Shown: positions 1 through 9,226 of the stretch, in pieces
Layout of the letters: each line of letters starts with the position of its first letter
Numbering within the stretch: position 1 is the first letter of the stretch
NCBI GenBank assembly: GCA_016793165.1
Contig: JAEULA010000051.1
Span: forward strand, 1-64,000
Reading direction: 5' to 3'
Source: Alphaproteobacteria bacterium
GTDB lineage: Bacteria; Pseudomonadota; Alphaproteobacteria; CACIAM-22H2
Length of the DNA: 64,000 bases
Position numbers and translations under genes: made by a program
Notes under the pieces: generated by a model
Told to the model about the DNA's origin: nothing
The model's database searches: none
What the model saw: only the letters and a program-made list of their open reading frames with translations

Positions 1-1242
<1,242 letters not shown>

Positions 1243-1287
1243 TTATGTTGCCGGGGCGTTGCTATCACCGCGCTTCGCGCGACCACC

Positions 1288-1301
1288 TTGACGATAGTCA
1301 A
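1288..1301 (-). promoter_or_regulatory. FNR/DNR-type box upstream of nirS
   Basis: TTGACGATAGTCAA is a perfect TTGAC-N4-GTCAA palindrome centred at 1294.5. If it acts at -41.5 on the minus strand, transcription would start near 1253. A weak -10 candidate (GATAGC, 1266-1261) sits at the right distance. The box overlaps the TGA stop of the upstream TrpD2-like gene, so nirS can be transcribed from its own promoter although it follows that gene closely. Confidence 0.85.
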
Positions 1302-2299
1302 GCAGCGGCGAGGCCGGTCCGGCGCCGGCCGCGCCACCACGCCGCCGCGAGCGCATCGGCCGCCTCGCTCGAATCCGCGCGTCCGATCAGGCGCAAAGCG
1401 ATCGCCGCTGTGCCGATGACGGCGGCGCTCGCGACAGGGTCGTCGAAAGTCCCCATCCAAACCGCGGCGATACGACGCGGATCGAGGGGCCGTTCCTCGA
1501 CGACCGTCGTCCCGGGCAGCAGCGCCGGGAACGTCTCCTCGCTCGTCGCGCCGCCGCGCAGGAAGTGGACCTCGCACGGCTTCTCGGGCCGCCGCTCGGC
1601 CTCGCCGCCCTCGCCCTTGAACACGGCGGCCGCCGGCTGGCCCAGCAGGCCGGCCGCGGCGCGCTGGACGTCGCGATAGCCGGGATGGGCCACGCCGATG
1701 ACCTGGTAGGGCGCGGCGAGGGGATTGAGCTGCCGCAACGCGGTGTTGAGCGGCGATCGCACGCCCAGCTCGCCGCGCAGTCCGAGCAGCGAGCAAAGCC
1801 CGGGCTGCAGCGACTCGAGGGGCAGGTAGGCGATCGCTCGTTCGCGCAGGCAGCTCTCGGCCTCGGGGACCGAGTGGACCTGCGCGATGCCGAGGCGATC
1901 GAGCAGGGCCGCGACGTGGACGCGGTCGGGGGCGTGGCCCGTGTCGCCGTGCAGCAGGACGCGGATGCCGTTGTCGGCGAGCAGTCGTGCGGCAGGCAGG
2001 AACCAGGGCAGCCGGCGCGACTTGCCGGCATAAGTCGGCCAGTCGAGCTCGGCCGCCCCCGCCTTCGACGGGCGGACGAGCGTTTCGCGCGCCGCCCGCA
2101 CGATCCCGGCGACCTCGGCGGGCGTTTCGGTCTTCACACGCAGCAGGCAGAGGAAGGCGCCGACCTGCATCGGCGTCGCCTGGCCGGACAGCAGCATCCG
2201 CGTCGCGGCAAGGGATTCGTCCTCGGTCAGGCTGCGCGACAGATTCGGCCCCTTGCCCAGGATGCGGATGTAGGTCGCGAACGGATGCTCGTCGCTCAT
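1298..2299 (-). CDS. TrpD2/YbiB-like glycosyl transferase family protein
   Basis: A 333-aa protein of the anthranilate phosphoribosyltransferase-like fold, the group usually annotated as glycosyl transferase family protein. It has an N-terminal helical domain (FATYIRILGKGPNLSRSLT, then LLSGQATPMQVGAFL) and a C-terminal nucleoside-phosphorylase-type domain with LLHGDTGH near residue 120. YbiB/TrpD2 relatives do not make tryptophan and some bind nucleic acid; the role here is unknown. The start ATG overlaps the cbiX-like stop by 4 bp (ATGA), so the two are translationally coupled. Its stop codon lies inside the nirS FNR-type box. Being placed between a tetrapyrrole chelatase and nirS suggests co-expression with nitrite reduction. 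Confidence 0.85.
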   Translation of the reverse strand: MSDEHPFATYIRILGKGPNLSRSLTEDESLAATRMLLSGQATPMQVGAFLCLLRVKTETPAEVAGIVRAARETLVRPSKAGAAELDWPTYAGKSRRLPWFLPAARLLADNGIRVLLHGDTGHAPDRVHVAALLDRLGIAQVHSVPEAESCLRERAIAYLPLESLQPGLCSLLGLRGELGVRSPLNTALRQLNPLAAPYQVIGVAHPGYRDVQRAAAGLLGQPAAAVFKGEGGEAERRPEKPCEVHFLRGGATSEETFPALLPGTTVVEERPLDPRRIAAVWMGTFDDPVASAAVIGTAAIALRLIGRADSSEAADALAAAWWRGRRRTGLAAA

Positions 2300-3144
2300 G
2301 CGCGTCTCCCGAATGCCGATGAGGGGCCGGTCGGCGGCGCGGCCGCGCCCTGTGCGAGCCCGACCACGATGTCGGCCACGCATCCCGATGCGGGCGGCAG
2401 GGCCACCGACCAGATCCGTCGACCGGCGCAGATCCAGGGGCCCTCGATTCCATCGGCCCCGCCCGGTGATCGGGCCGGGCCGCCGAAGATCGCCGGCACG
2501 TCCACGCTCGCGTGCTGCGCATCGCTGAAGAACACGGGCGCAACGACGACATCGGTCTCCGCGACGCGCGTCGCCCAAGACGCGGCCGCCGGCTCGCCGT
2601 CGAGATACAGCGCAAGGCTGGTCGCGAATGCGGGATGCAGCGCCTCGGCGAGGCGGCGCGCGGCATCGTCCGGGGGCGACGACAGGCCCCGGCGGCCGTG
2701 GCCGATCGCCAGCATGGCGGCGCCCCGCGGGTCGATTCCCGCGGCGGACACGAGCGCGAGAAGGCGGCGCGCGAGCGACGCCGTGTAGGCGGGCGAGGTG
2801 CCCAGCGCGGGCGCCTGCATGAGGCGGCGCAGCGGCCGCTTCCGGCGCGCGGCGTCGAGGGCGGGGCGGACCACCTCGCGGGTGTGATGCCCTTCCGCGG
2901 CGAACATCGGCACGACGCAGACCGCATCCTCGGTGCCGAGCGAGTCCAGCACGGCCGGCAGGGTGGGCTCCCCGTGGACGTAGGCGACGGCGACGGTCGT
3001 GTCGGCGCAGCGGCGCCTGAGCGCCTCCGCGAGGCGGCGCAGCGAGGTGCCGGCCGTGGGATTGTGCGACGCGCCATGGGCGACGAGCACCAGCGCGGGG
3101 TCCCGCCCCGGGCCCGCCGCCATCGCCGATTCGCCTGACCTCAT
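2296..3144 (-). CDS. cbiX: CbiX/SirB-type sirohydrochlorin chelatase (two-domain)
   Basis: A 282-aa class II chelatase that would insert Co2+ (cobalamin route) or Fe2+ (siroheme route) into sirohydrochlorin. The N-terminal half has LVAHGASH (His23) and MFAAEGHH (His86/87), the usual metal-binding histidines. The second half repeats the fold with LAIGHGRRG (His149). The ATG at 3144 has a GGAG six bases upstream and is preferred over the internal ATG at 3123. Siroheme is the known precursor of heme d1, the NirS cofactor, so an iron chelatase beside nirS makes biochemical sense. That metal assignment is inference. Confidence 0.85.
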   Translation of the reverse strand: MRSGESAMAAGPGRDPALVLVAHGASHNPTAGTSLRRLAEALRRRCADTTVAVAYVHGEPTLPAVLDSLGTEDAVCVVPMFAAEGHHTREVVRPALDAARRKRPLRRLMQAPALGTSPAYTASLARRLLALVSAAGIDPRGAAMLAIGHGRRGLSSPPDDAARRLAEALHPAFATSLALYLDGEPAAASWATRVAETDVVVAPVFFSDAQHASVDVPAIFGGPARSPGGADGIEGPWICAGRRIWSVALPPASGCVADIVVGLAQGAAAPPTGPSSAFGRRA

Positions 3145-3200
3145 CGCGCGCTCCGCCTGTCGATCGACGCTCAGGCTCGCCGGTCGGAGGCGGGGCCGCC

Positions 3201-3214
3201 TTGACGAACGTCAA
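3201..3214. promoter_or_regulatory. FNR/DNR-type box between divergent cbiX and crp/fnr genes
   Basis: TTGACGAACGTCAA is a perfect TTGAC-N4-GTCAA palindrome in the 126-bp divergent region. It is centred 63.5 bp before the start of the plus-strand regulator and 63.5 bp before the cbiX-like gene, so it could serve either direction or autoregulation. I see no convincing -10 at the class II distance on either strand. Confidence 0.8.
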
Positions 3215-3270
3215 GTGATCGGGGCGCGATCCGTGCGACGGTTCCGCACGCAGGCATCGAAGGGGAATGA

Positions 3271-4011
3271 ATGGGCTCGCTGACGTACATCGCGCCCGAC
3301 CAGGCGTCGTCCGCCCGGCTGCGGCGGATGCCACCGTTCTCGGCATTGCGTCCGGAGCAGATCGCAGCATTGCAGGCGGCCGCGCGCCTGGCGTCCGCCG
3401 AGCCCGGCACCGTCCTGCCGGCGACCGGCCCGGCAGGACGAGTCCTGTACGTGATCCTGGAAGGCAGCGTCGCCCTGATGCGAGAGGTCGGGCCCGAGCA
3501 GCGCTGCCTCGTCGACGTCTGCGACGGGCCCTGCCTCGTGGGCGAGGTCGCGCTGTTCGACGATCGCGGCCTCGGCGTGGTCGTCGAGGTGCTGCAGCGC
3601 GTCATGCTGTTCGAGCTGCCGGCGTCGGCGGTCTTGCGTTGCCTGCGCGACAACACGGCCGCGCAGCTGCGCATGCTCGGCTACATGTCGGGACGGCTGA
3701 AGCGCCTGATCATCCAGATCGCCAACCTCAAGCTGATGACCGGGCCGCAGCGCCTCGCCCATTTCCTCACGGTCCTGTCGGAGCGGCGCACCGGCCCGGA
3801 AGCCTATGCGGCAGGGACCGTGCAATTGCCGTTCGAGAAGCAGACCCTCGCCGCCTTGCTGGGGATGACGCCGGAGAGCCTGTCGCGCGCATTCCGGCGG
3901 CTGGATGCGCTTGGCGTCCGCAACCTCGCGGGCGGCGAGATCAAGATCCCGGATGTTGAACTCCTGCGCCAATTCGCCGAACCTGATGTCGCCACTTCAT
4001 CCGATGGATAG
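3271..4011 (+). CDS. Crp/Fnr family transcriptional regulator (NNR/DNR-like), copy 1
   Basis: A 246-aa regulator with an N-terminal cyclic-nucleotide-binding-fold sensor (about 20-140), a long dimerisation helix (RCLRDNTAAQLRML onward) and a C-terminal winged HTH. The recognition helix reads TPESLSRAF, which has the E-x-x-S-R pattern known to read TTGAY half-sites and so matches the nearby boxes. It lacks the N-terminal cysteine cluster of oxygen-sensing Fnr, so a heme/NO-sensing NNR or DNR role is more likely. A good ribosome binding site (AAGGGGA) precedes the ATG. It lies divergent from the nirS cluster and 9 bp before a second family member. Confidence 0.9.
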   Translation: MGSLTYIAPDQASSARLRRMPPFSALRPEQIAALQAAARLASAEPGTVLPATGPAGRVLYVILEGSVALMREVGPEQRCLVDVCDGPCLVGEVALFDDRGLGVVVEVLQRVMLFELPASAVLRCLRDNTAAQLRMLGYMSGRLKRLIIQIANLKLMTGPQRLAHFLTVLSERRTGPEAYAAGTVQLPFEKQTLAALLGMTPESLSRAFRRLDALGVRNLAGGEIKIPDVELLRQFAEPDVATSSDG

Positions 4012-4020
4012 TCGCCCCGC

Positions 4021-4740
4021 ATGGCAGGCAGGACCAGCCAAGGCTCCCCCGGGCGGCAGCGCCTGCTGCCGGGCGACCTGGAGTGCGTGCGGTCCGTCGG
4101 GATGTTCGACGGCATCGACGCCGGCCTGATCGACCCGCTCTTCGAGCACGCGACGGTCGAGACCTACGCCGCCGACACGCTGCTGTTCTCCGCCGGCGAC
4201 CTCGCGGACCGCTTCTTCGTGGTCGTCGAGGGGCGGGCGCGCCTTTTCGCCCTCACCGCCGAGGGCAAGCACACCACGATCACCTTCGTCGAGCCGGGCA
4301 TGACCTTCGCCGAGGGCGCGATCTTCGGAATGCGCTTCTTCCCCATCAACGCCGACGTCAAGACGGGCACGCGGCTGATCCACGTGCCGCGCGACCCCTT
4401 CGTCGAGCGGCTGCTGGCCGAGCCCGAGCTGCCGCTCAAGATGCTGGCCGCACTGGCCCGCTGGCAGGGCCGACTCGTCGACGCGGTGGCCGAGCTCAAG
4501 ACGCGCTCGCCGAGCCAGCGCTTCGCCGCGGCGCTGCTCGCGATGACCGATCGCGTCAGCGGTCCGGCCGAGGTGCCGCTGCAGATCAGCAAGTCGGCGC
4601 TGGCCAACCGGATCGGCATCGCGCCCGAGAGCATGTCGCGCGTCTTCACGCGCATGCGCGACATCGGCGTCATCGTCGACGGCGGCGTCATTCGAATCCG
4701 CGACGTGTCGACGCTGCGCGACCACATCTCGACCGGCTGA
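4021..4740 (+). CDS. Crp/Fnr family transcriptional regulator, copy 2
   Basis: A 239-aa Crp/Fnr protein with a cNMP-binding-fold sensor (about 25-145), a dimer helix around LLAEPELPLKMLAALARW and a winged HTH whose recognition helix is PESMSRVF (E-x-x-S-R again). There is a single N-terminal cysteine and no Fe-S cluster motif. It begins 9 bp after copy 1, so the two are almost certainly one transcript. It is not a simple duplication, because the sensor domains differ strongly. Two regulators with the same recognition-helix signature could respond to different signals (for example NO and oxygen) at shared boxes; that is inference. Confidence 0.9.
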   Translation: MAGRTSQGSPGRQRLLPGDLECVRSVGMFDGIDAGLIDPLFEHATVETYAADTLLFSAGDLADRFFVVVEGRARLFALTAEGKHTTITFVEPGMTFAEGAIFGMRFFPINADVKTGTRLIHVPRDPFVERLLAEPELPLKMLAALARWQGRLVDAVAELKTRSPSQRFAAALLAMTDRVSGPAEVPLQISKSALANRIGIAPESMSRVFTRMRDIGVIVDGGVIRIRDVSTLRDHISTG

Positions 4741-4900
4741 AGCGCCGCCCGCGCCCGCCGGGCGCGCTGCGCCACTCGCGCCCGGCGGCCGAACCGGCCG
4801 CGGCGATCCGTCACATCCCGCGACCGGCCCCGGCAACGCGGCGATCGCCGTTTGCTGCGGGTTTCGCGCGGCGAACCGCGTCGCCGCCGCCGCCGCTGGA

Positions 4901-4914
4901 TTACCCAAAGTCAA
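4901..4914 (+). promoter_or_regulatory. Degenerate FNR/DNR-type box before the heme-copper operon
   Basis: TTACCCAAAGTCAA keeps the right half-site GTCAA and the outer TT of the left half, but not the central GA. It lies 60 bp before the first gene of the heme-copper operon in a 234-bp gap with no other gene. It is spaced like the better boxes relative to their start codons. Weak on its own, it is supported by the neighbouring perfect copies. Confidence 0.45.
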
Positions 4915-4974
4915 GGCTGGCCCCCGCGCGAGCGTCCAGTGTCGCCTCGATCCACGCCCAAGGGAGAGAGAGCC

Positions 4975-5154
4975 ATGGCGAGCACCGGGGATTCCGCGCC
5001 CTCAGGAACGACGCAACCCGCCGAACGGATACCGGCGATGCAGCGGGCCTACGACAACCCGTTCCTGCTCCTGTTCCTCGGCGTCACGGTCCCTGCGGTC
5101 TTCTACCTGATGTGGGGCCTGATCGAACTCACCCAGATGCCGATCGCGAAGTAG
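4975..5154 (+). CDS. Small single-helix subunit of the heme-copper enzyme (subunit IIa-like)
   Basis: A 59-aa protein with a hydrophilic N-terminus and one membrane helix (about residues 29-49, FLLLFLGVTVPAVFYLMWGL). Its size and position immediately before subunit II match the small subunit IIa of B-type (ba3) heme-copper oxidases, which completes the helix missing from subunit II. The ATG at 4975 has a strong GGGAGAGAG ribosome site. It is 12 bp before subunit II, so it is the first gene of the operon. Confidence 0.8.
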   Translation: MASTGDSAPSGTTQPAERIPAMQRAYDNPFLLLFLGVTVPAVFYLMWGLIELTQMPIAK

Positions 5155-5166
5155 GAGGGACATCCG

Positions 5167-5739
5167 ATGGCCATTCATCCTCCCAGCCACCGCGTCTGGT
5201 GGAACGAGCCGATCGAGAAGGACGAGATCGTCTGGATCGCGGTGGCCTTCCTGTGGGGCCTCGTGATGTTCGGCATGATGGTCTACTGGCACATCGAGGG
5301 CCGGCAGAACCTCTCCACCCAGGCCTACCGCATCGATCCCGCCGTGTTCGAGCAGCGCACCGAGGCGTTCGCCACGAAATTCAAGGTGCGCGACGAGGGC
5401 GAGTCCGGCATCCCCGTGGCGAAGCCGCCGCCGGGCAGCGACGTCTACATGCTCGCGCGCCTCTGGCAGTGGTGGCCGGTGCTCGAGCTCGAGAAGGGCC
5501 AGACCTACAAGCTGCACCTCTCCTCGCTGGACTGGCAGCACGGCTTCTCGCTGCAGCCGGTGAACATCAACATCCAGATCCATCCGGGCGTCGAGCATGT
5601 GCTGAGCGTGACGCCCACCGAGTCGGGCGTGTTCAGCGTCGTGTGCAACGAGTTCTGCGGCATCGGCCACCACACGATGGTCGGCCGCATCAACGTGGTC
5701 GACTCCGGCAGGCCGCCGGTCGCGCCGGCGCGGAAGTGA
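5167..5739 (+). CDS. CuA-containing subunit II of heme-copper enzyme
   Basis: A 190-aa electron-entry subunit. One N-terminal membrane helix (about 21-41) anchors a periplasmic cupredoxin domain. All CuA ligands are present: His125 in LDWQHGF, then C160-N-E162-F-C164-G-I-G-H168-H-T-M171. Electrons therefore enter through CuA, probably from a cytochrome c or cupredoxin, rather than through the NorC-type cytochrome of cNOR. The gene has an AGGAGG site and lies between the small subunit and subunit I, the usual order for B-type and eNOR-like operons. Confidence 0.93.
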   Translation: MAIHPPSHRVWWNEPIEKDEIVWIAVAFLWGLVMFGMMVYWHIEGRQNLSTQAYRIDPAVFEQRTEAFATKFKVRDEGESGIPVAKPPPGSDVYMLARLWQWWPVLELEKGQTYKLHLSSLDWQHGFSLQPVNINIQIHPGVEHVLSVTPTESGVFSVVCNEFCGIGHHTMVGRINVVDSGRPPVAPARK

Positions 5740-5751
5740 GGGGAGGGATCG

Positions 5752-7485
5752 ATGTCCATCGCAGTTGATACCGGCGTGATCGGCGGCGTCGCCGCCCGCT
5801 TCCGCACCTGTCCGGCGAGCGGTCTGAAGATCGACCTCGCCGCCCAGCGACTGATCAAGGCGAACGCCGTCGCGGCGGTCGTGTTCCTCGCGATCGGCGG
5901 CCTGTTCGGCCTGCTGGTCGCGCTGACCCGCTGGCAGGCGGTTCACCTGCTGCCGGCAGACCTGTTCTACCTCGTGCTCACCGCCCACGGCCTCGACGTG
6001 CTGCTGGTCTGGATCATCTTCTTCGAGATGGCGGTGCTCTACTTCGCGTCGGCCGTCCTCCTGAACTGCCGGCTGGCCGCGCCGAAGATCGCGTGGCTCG
6101 CCTTCGCGCTGATGATCGTCGGCGCCGGGCTCGCCAACGTGACCGTGCTCCAGGGCGACTCCAGCGTGATGTTCACGAGCTACCCGCCGATGAAGGCGGC
6201 GCCGAACTTCTACCTTTCGCTGATCCTGTTCGCGGTCGGTGCGCTGCTCGGCTGCTTCGTCTTCCTGGGCACGCTGGTCATCGCGCGCGAGGAGCGCACC
6301 TATGAGGGCTCGATCCCGCTCGTCACCTTCGGCGCGCTGACGGCGTGCATCATCGCGATCTTCACCATCGCCTCGGGCGCGATCATCCTGATCCCGACAT
6401 GGCTGTGGGCGATCGGCTACATCTCCGAGATCAACACCGTCATGTACAAGCTGGTGTGGTGGGCGATGGGCCACAGCTCCCAGCAGATCAACGTCTCGGC
6501 CCACGTCTCGATCTGGTACCTGGTCATCGCCGTGCTGCTCGGCGCCAAGCCGCTGTCCGAGAAGGTCAGCCGCACGGCCTTCGTGCTGTACATCCTGTTC
6601 CTCCAGCTGGCTTCGGCCCACCACATGCTGGTGGAGCCCGGCGTCAGCGCCGAGTGGCGCGTCTTCAACACCTCGTACTTCATGTACATGGCGGTGCTCG
6701 GCAGCATGATCCACGGCATGACCGTGCCGGGCGCGGTCGAGGCGGCGCAGCGCAAGAACGGCTACACGCGCGGCGCCTTCGAATGGCTGCGCAAGGCGCC
6801 GTGGGGCAATCCGGCCTTCGCCGGAATGTTCCTGTCGCTGGTGATGTTCGGCTTCCTGGGCGGCATCTCGGGCGTCGTGCTCGGCACCGAGCAGATCAAC
6901 ATCATGCTGCACAACACGCTCTATGTGCCGGGGCACTTCCATGCCACGGTCGTCGCCGGCACGACGCTGGCGTTCATGGCGGCGACGTATCTGCTCCTGC
7001 CGCTGATCTTCCAGCGCCAGGTGATGTTCCCGAAGCTGGCCAAGTGGCAGCCGTATCTGTTCGCCATCGGCGTCGCCGGAATCTCGCTGTTCATGATGGG
7101 CGCCGGCACGCTGGGCGTCGCGCGCCGGCACTGGGACGTCGGCTTCTCCGATGCGGCGCTGTCCTTCAAGTATCCGGCGACGGCGTTCCTGATGCTCGGG
7201 CTCAACGGCCTCTCGGCGGTCCTCGCGGCCGTCGGCGGCGCGCTGTTCGTCGTGATCGTCGTGTGCAGCGTTCTCTGGGGCAAGCGGGTCGACGCGAGCA
7301 ACGTCGTGGAGTCCCTCGGGCCCATGCCGAAGAAGCAGCTCACCGACGCCGTGGCGAGCTACGGCGGCGCGGGAACGTGGAAGCTGCCGGGCACCTACAT
7401 CCTGGTGACGATGTTCTTCACGGCCTTCGTGCTCTACTACTTCGTCAACTGGAAGTATCTCGCCCAGCTCTGGCCGATGGGGTGA
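5752..7485 (+). CDS. Heme-copper oxidoreductase subunit I, probable nitric oxide reductase
   Basis: A 577-aa polytopic protein (about 13 helices). Low-spin heme ligands are His79 (LTAHGLD) and His397. The high-spin heme ligand is His395 (YVPGHFHATV). CuB ligands are His241 (WWAMGH) and His290/His291 (SAHHML). The residue four after His241, a Tyr cross-linked to the CuB histidine in A- and B-type oxygen reductases, is Gln245 (GHSSQQ). NCBI-style annotation would call it b(o/a)3-type cytochrome oxidase. The missing Tyr, the hemerythrin and ctaB/SCO partners and the nirS neighbourhood favour one of the CuA-dependent NOR families described by Murali, Hemp and colleagues. Which of those families cannot be settled by eye. 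Confidence 0.85.
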   Translation: MSIAVDTGVIGGVAARFRTCPASGLKIDLAAQRLIKANAVAAVVFLAIGGLFGLLVALTRWQAVHLLPADLFYLVLTAHGLDVLLVWIIFFEMAVLYFASAVLLNCRLAAPKIAWLAFALMIVGAGLANVTVLQGDSSVMFTSYPPMKAAPNFYLSLILFAVGALLGCFVFLGTLVIAREERTYEGSIPLVTFGALTACIIAIFTIASGAIILIPTWLWAIGYISEINTVMYKLVWWAMGHSSQQINVSAHVSIWYLVIAVLLGAKPLSEKVSRTAFVLYILFLQLASAHHMLVEPGVSAEWRVFNTSYFMYMAVLGSMIHGMTVPGAVEAAQRKNGYTRGAFEWLRKAPWGNPAFAGMFLSLVMFGFLGGISGVVLGTEQINIMLHNTLYVPGHFHATVVAGTTLAFMAATYLLLPLIFQRQVMFPKLAKWQPYLFAIGVAGISLFMMGAGTLGVARRHWDVGFSDAALSFKYPATAFLMLGLNGLSAVLAAVGGALFVVIVVCSVLWGKRVDASNVVESLGPMPKKQLTDAVASYGGAGTWKLPGTYILVTMFFTAFVLYYFVNWKYLAQLWPMG

Positions 7486-7493
7486 GGGCGGAG

Positions 7494-8432
7494 ATGGCTC
7501 GCGTCCTCCACCCGCAGACCGGAGCACGCGTCGGCCCGGCGACGGCGACGTCGCCGGGCCCGGTCGCCGCGCGCGACGTGCTCGGCATCTTCAAGCCGCG
7601 CATCGCCGTGTCGATCATGCTCAGCGCCATCGGCGGCCTCGCCATCACGCCCGGCGCGCTGCCGGACGCCTGGCGCACCGCGGTGATGGCCTTCGCGGTC
7701 TTCCTCGCCGCCGGCGCGGCGGGGGCCTTCAACCAGTGGGCCGAGAGCGACCTCGACGCCAACATGGCTCGCACGGCCGGCCGGCCCTTCGCCAGCGGGC
7801 GGCTGCATGCCGGCTGGGCGTGGCTGGCGACGATCGTCGGCCTGCTGGCCTTCGCCGTCGGCGTCGCGGCGGCCGCGCTCAATCCCTGGACGGCCTTCTA
7901 CACCTTCATGGGGGCCTTCACCTACGCGGTGATCTACACGGTGTGGCTCAAGCGGCGCACGTGGCTGAACATCGTCGTCGGCGGCGCGGCCGGCAGCTTC
8001 GCGGTGCTGGCCGGATCGGCCGCGGTCGATCCCGGGCTCTCGCCGGAGGCCATCCTTCTCGCGATCGTGCTGTTCCTGTGGACGCCGCCGCATTTCTGGA
8101 GCCTCGCGATCGCGGCGCACCAGGACTACGAGGCCAACCTCGTGCCGATGCTGCCGGTCGTCGTCGGCGACGTCGTCTGCGCGAAGGTGATCCTCGCCCA
8201 TACCGTGGCGCTGTGCCTGATCGCGCTGCTGCCGGCGGTCTACGGCATGGGCTGGATCTACCTCGCCTTCGCTGCGGTCGGCGGCACGCTGTTCACCGCG
8301 GCGAGCATCCGGCTGGTGATGTGGCCGACCAAGCGCCGCGCGATCCACAACTTCCTCGCGTCGCTCGCGCAGCTCGTGCTGCTGCTCTCGGGCATCGTCG
8401 TCGATCGCTGGCTGCTCGGGAGTCCGGTGTGA
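7494..8432 (+). CDS. ctaB: Protoheme IX farnesyltransferase (heme O synthase)
   Basis: A 312-aa UbiA-superfamily membrane prenyltransferase that converts heme b to heme o by adding a farnesyl (or longer) chain. The prenyl-diphosphate-binding motif NQWAESDLDANMART starts at Asn80, with Asp86 and Asp88. The second conserved loop is WLKRRTWLNIVVGG and the third DYEANLVPMLP. It starts 8 bp after subunit I and overlaps the SCO gene by 4 bp. Its presence in the operon implies that the enzyme uses an o- or a-type heme; no ctaA is visible here, so heme o is possible. Confidence 0.93.
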   Translation: MARVLHPQTGARVGPATATSPGPVAARDVLGIFKPRIAVSIMLSAIGGLAITPGALPDAWRTAVMAFAVFLAAGAAGAFNQWAESDLDANMARTAGRPFASGRLHAGWAWLATIVGLLAFAVGVAAAALNPWTAFYTFMGAFTYAVIYTVWLKRRTWLNIVVGGAAGSFAVLAGSAAVDPGLSPEAILLAIVLFLWTPPHFWSLAIAAHQDYEANLVPMLPVVVGDVVCAKVILAHTVALCLIALLPAVYGMGWIYLAFAAVGGTLFTAASIRLVMWPTKRRAIHNFLASLAQLVLLLSGIVVDRWLLGSPV

Positions 8433-9226
8433 AGGCGATCCTGGCAGCGCTGGCGATCCTCCTCGCCCTTTCGCCGGCGCACGCGGCGAGGAAGGACCAG
8501 GCGGAGCAGGCGATCGTCTATTCGCAGGCGGCCGTCGGCCGCGCGCTGCCCGATGTCGTGTTCACCGACACGGAGGGCCAGCCGGTCGCGCTGCGCGACT
8601 ATCGCGGCAAGCCGCTGCTCGTGACGCTGATCTACACGAGCTGCGCGGACGTCTGCCCGACCCTCGTCGCCAGCCTCTATCCCGCGGTCCAGGCCGCGAT
8701 GGCGGCGCTCGGGCCGGACAGCTTCAACGTGATCACGGTGGGCTTCGACCTGCGCAACGACAGCCCGGCGCGGCTGCGCTCCTTCGCGCGCACCAACGGC
8801 GTCGACCTGCCGAACTGGCGCTTCGTCGCGACCGACGAGGCCTCGCTCGACGCGCTCGCCCGGGCCGTGGGATTCGGGATCTACAGCCGCACCGGCGGCT
8901 TCGACCATCTCGCGCAGGTCAGCGTGATCGATGCCGAGGGGCGCTTGCGCCGGCAGATCTACGGCGCGGTGTTCGAGCCGCCGGTCGTGGTCGAGCCGCT
9001 GAAGACGCTGGTCTTCGGGCGCGGCGAGCCGGTGACCTCTCTGGAGCGCCTGGTCGATCGCATCCGGTACTTCTGCACCGTCTACGATCCCGGCTCGGGT
9101 CGCTACTACTTCGACTATTCGTTCTTCGTGCTCGTGACCGTCGGCCTGATGAGCTTCGCCGCGATCCTCGCGGTCCTGGTCCGGGAGTGGCGGCGCTCGA
9201 CCGCCGGCGGCATGGGCGCAGGCTGA
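8429..9226 (+). CDS. SCO1/SenC family copper chaperone with C-terminal membrane anchor
   Basis: A 265-aa thioredoxin-fold protein that delivers copper to CuA centres. It has an N-terminal signal (about 1-20), the copper-binding C72-ADV-C76 motif and the third ligand His160 (GGFDHLAQV). Unlike typical SCO proteins of about 200 aa it continues into a C-terminal transmembrane helix (about 232-252). The start is GTG 8429, in a GTGA overlap with the ctaB stop. It probably matures the CuA site of subunit II. Confidence 0.9.
   Translation: MKAILAALAILLALSPAHAARKDQAEQAIVYSQAAVGRALPDVVFTDTEGQPVALRDYRGKPLLVTLIYTSCADVCPTLVASLYPAVQAAMAALGPDSFNVITVGFDLRNDSPARLRSFARTNGVDLPNWRFVATDEASLDALARAVGFGIYSRTGGFDHLAQVSVIDAEGRLRRQIYGAVFEPPVVVEPLKTLVFGRGEPVTSLERLVDRIRYFCTVYDPGSGRYYFDYSFFVLVTVGLMSFAAILAVLVREWRRSTAGGMGAG

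Noticed and set aside
5752..7485. Canonical oxygen-reducing cytochrome c oxidase subunit I
   Set aside because: The CuB-linked Tyr is replaced by Gln245 although every metal-binding His is intact, and the operon sits beside nirS with a hemerythrin; an NO reductase fits better.
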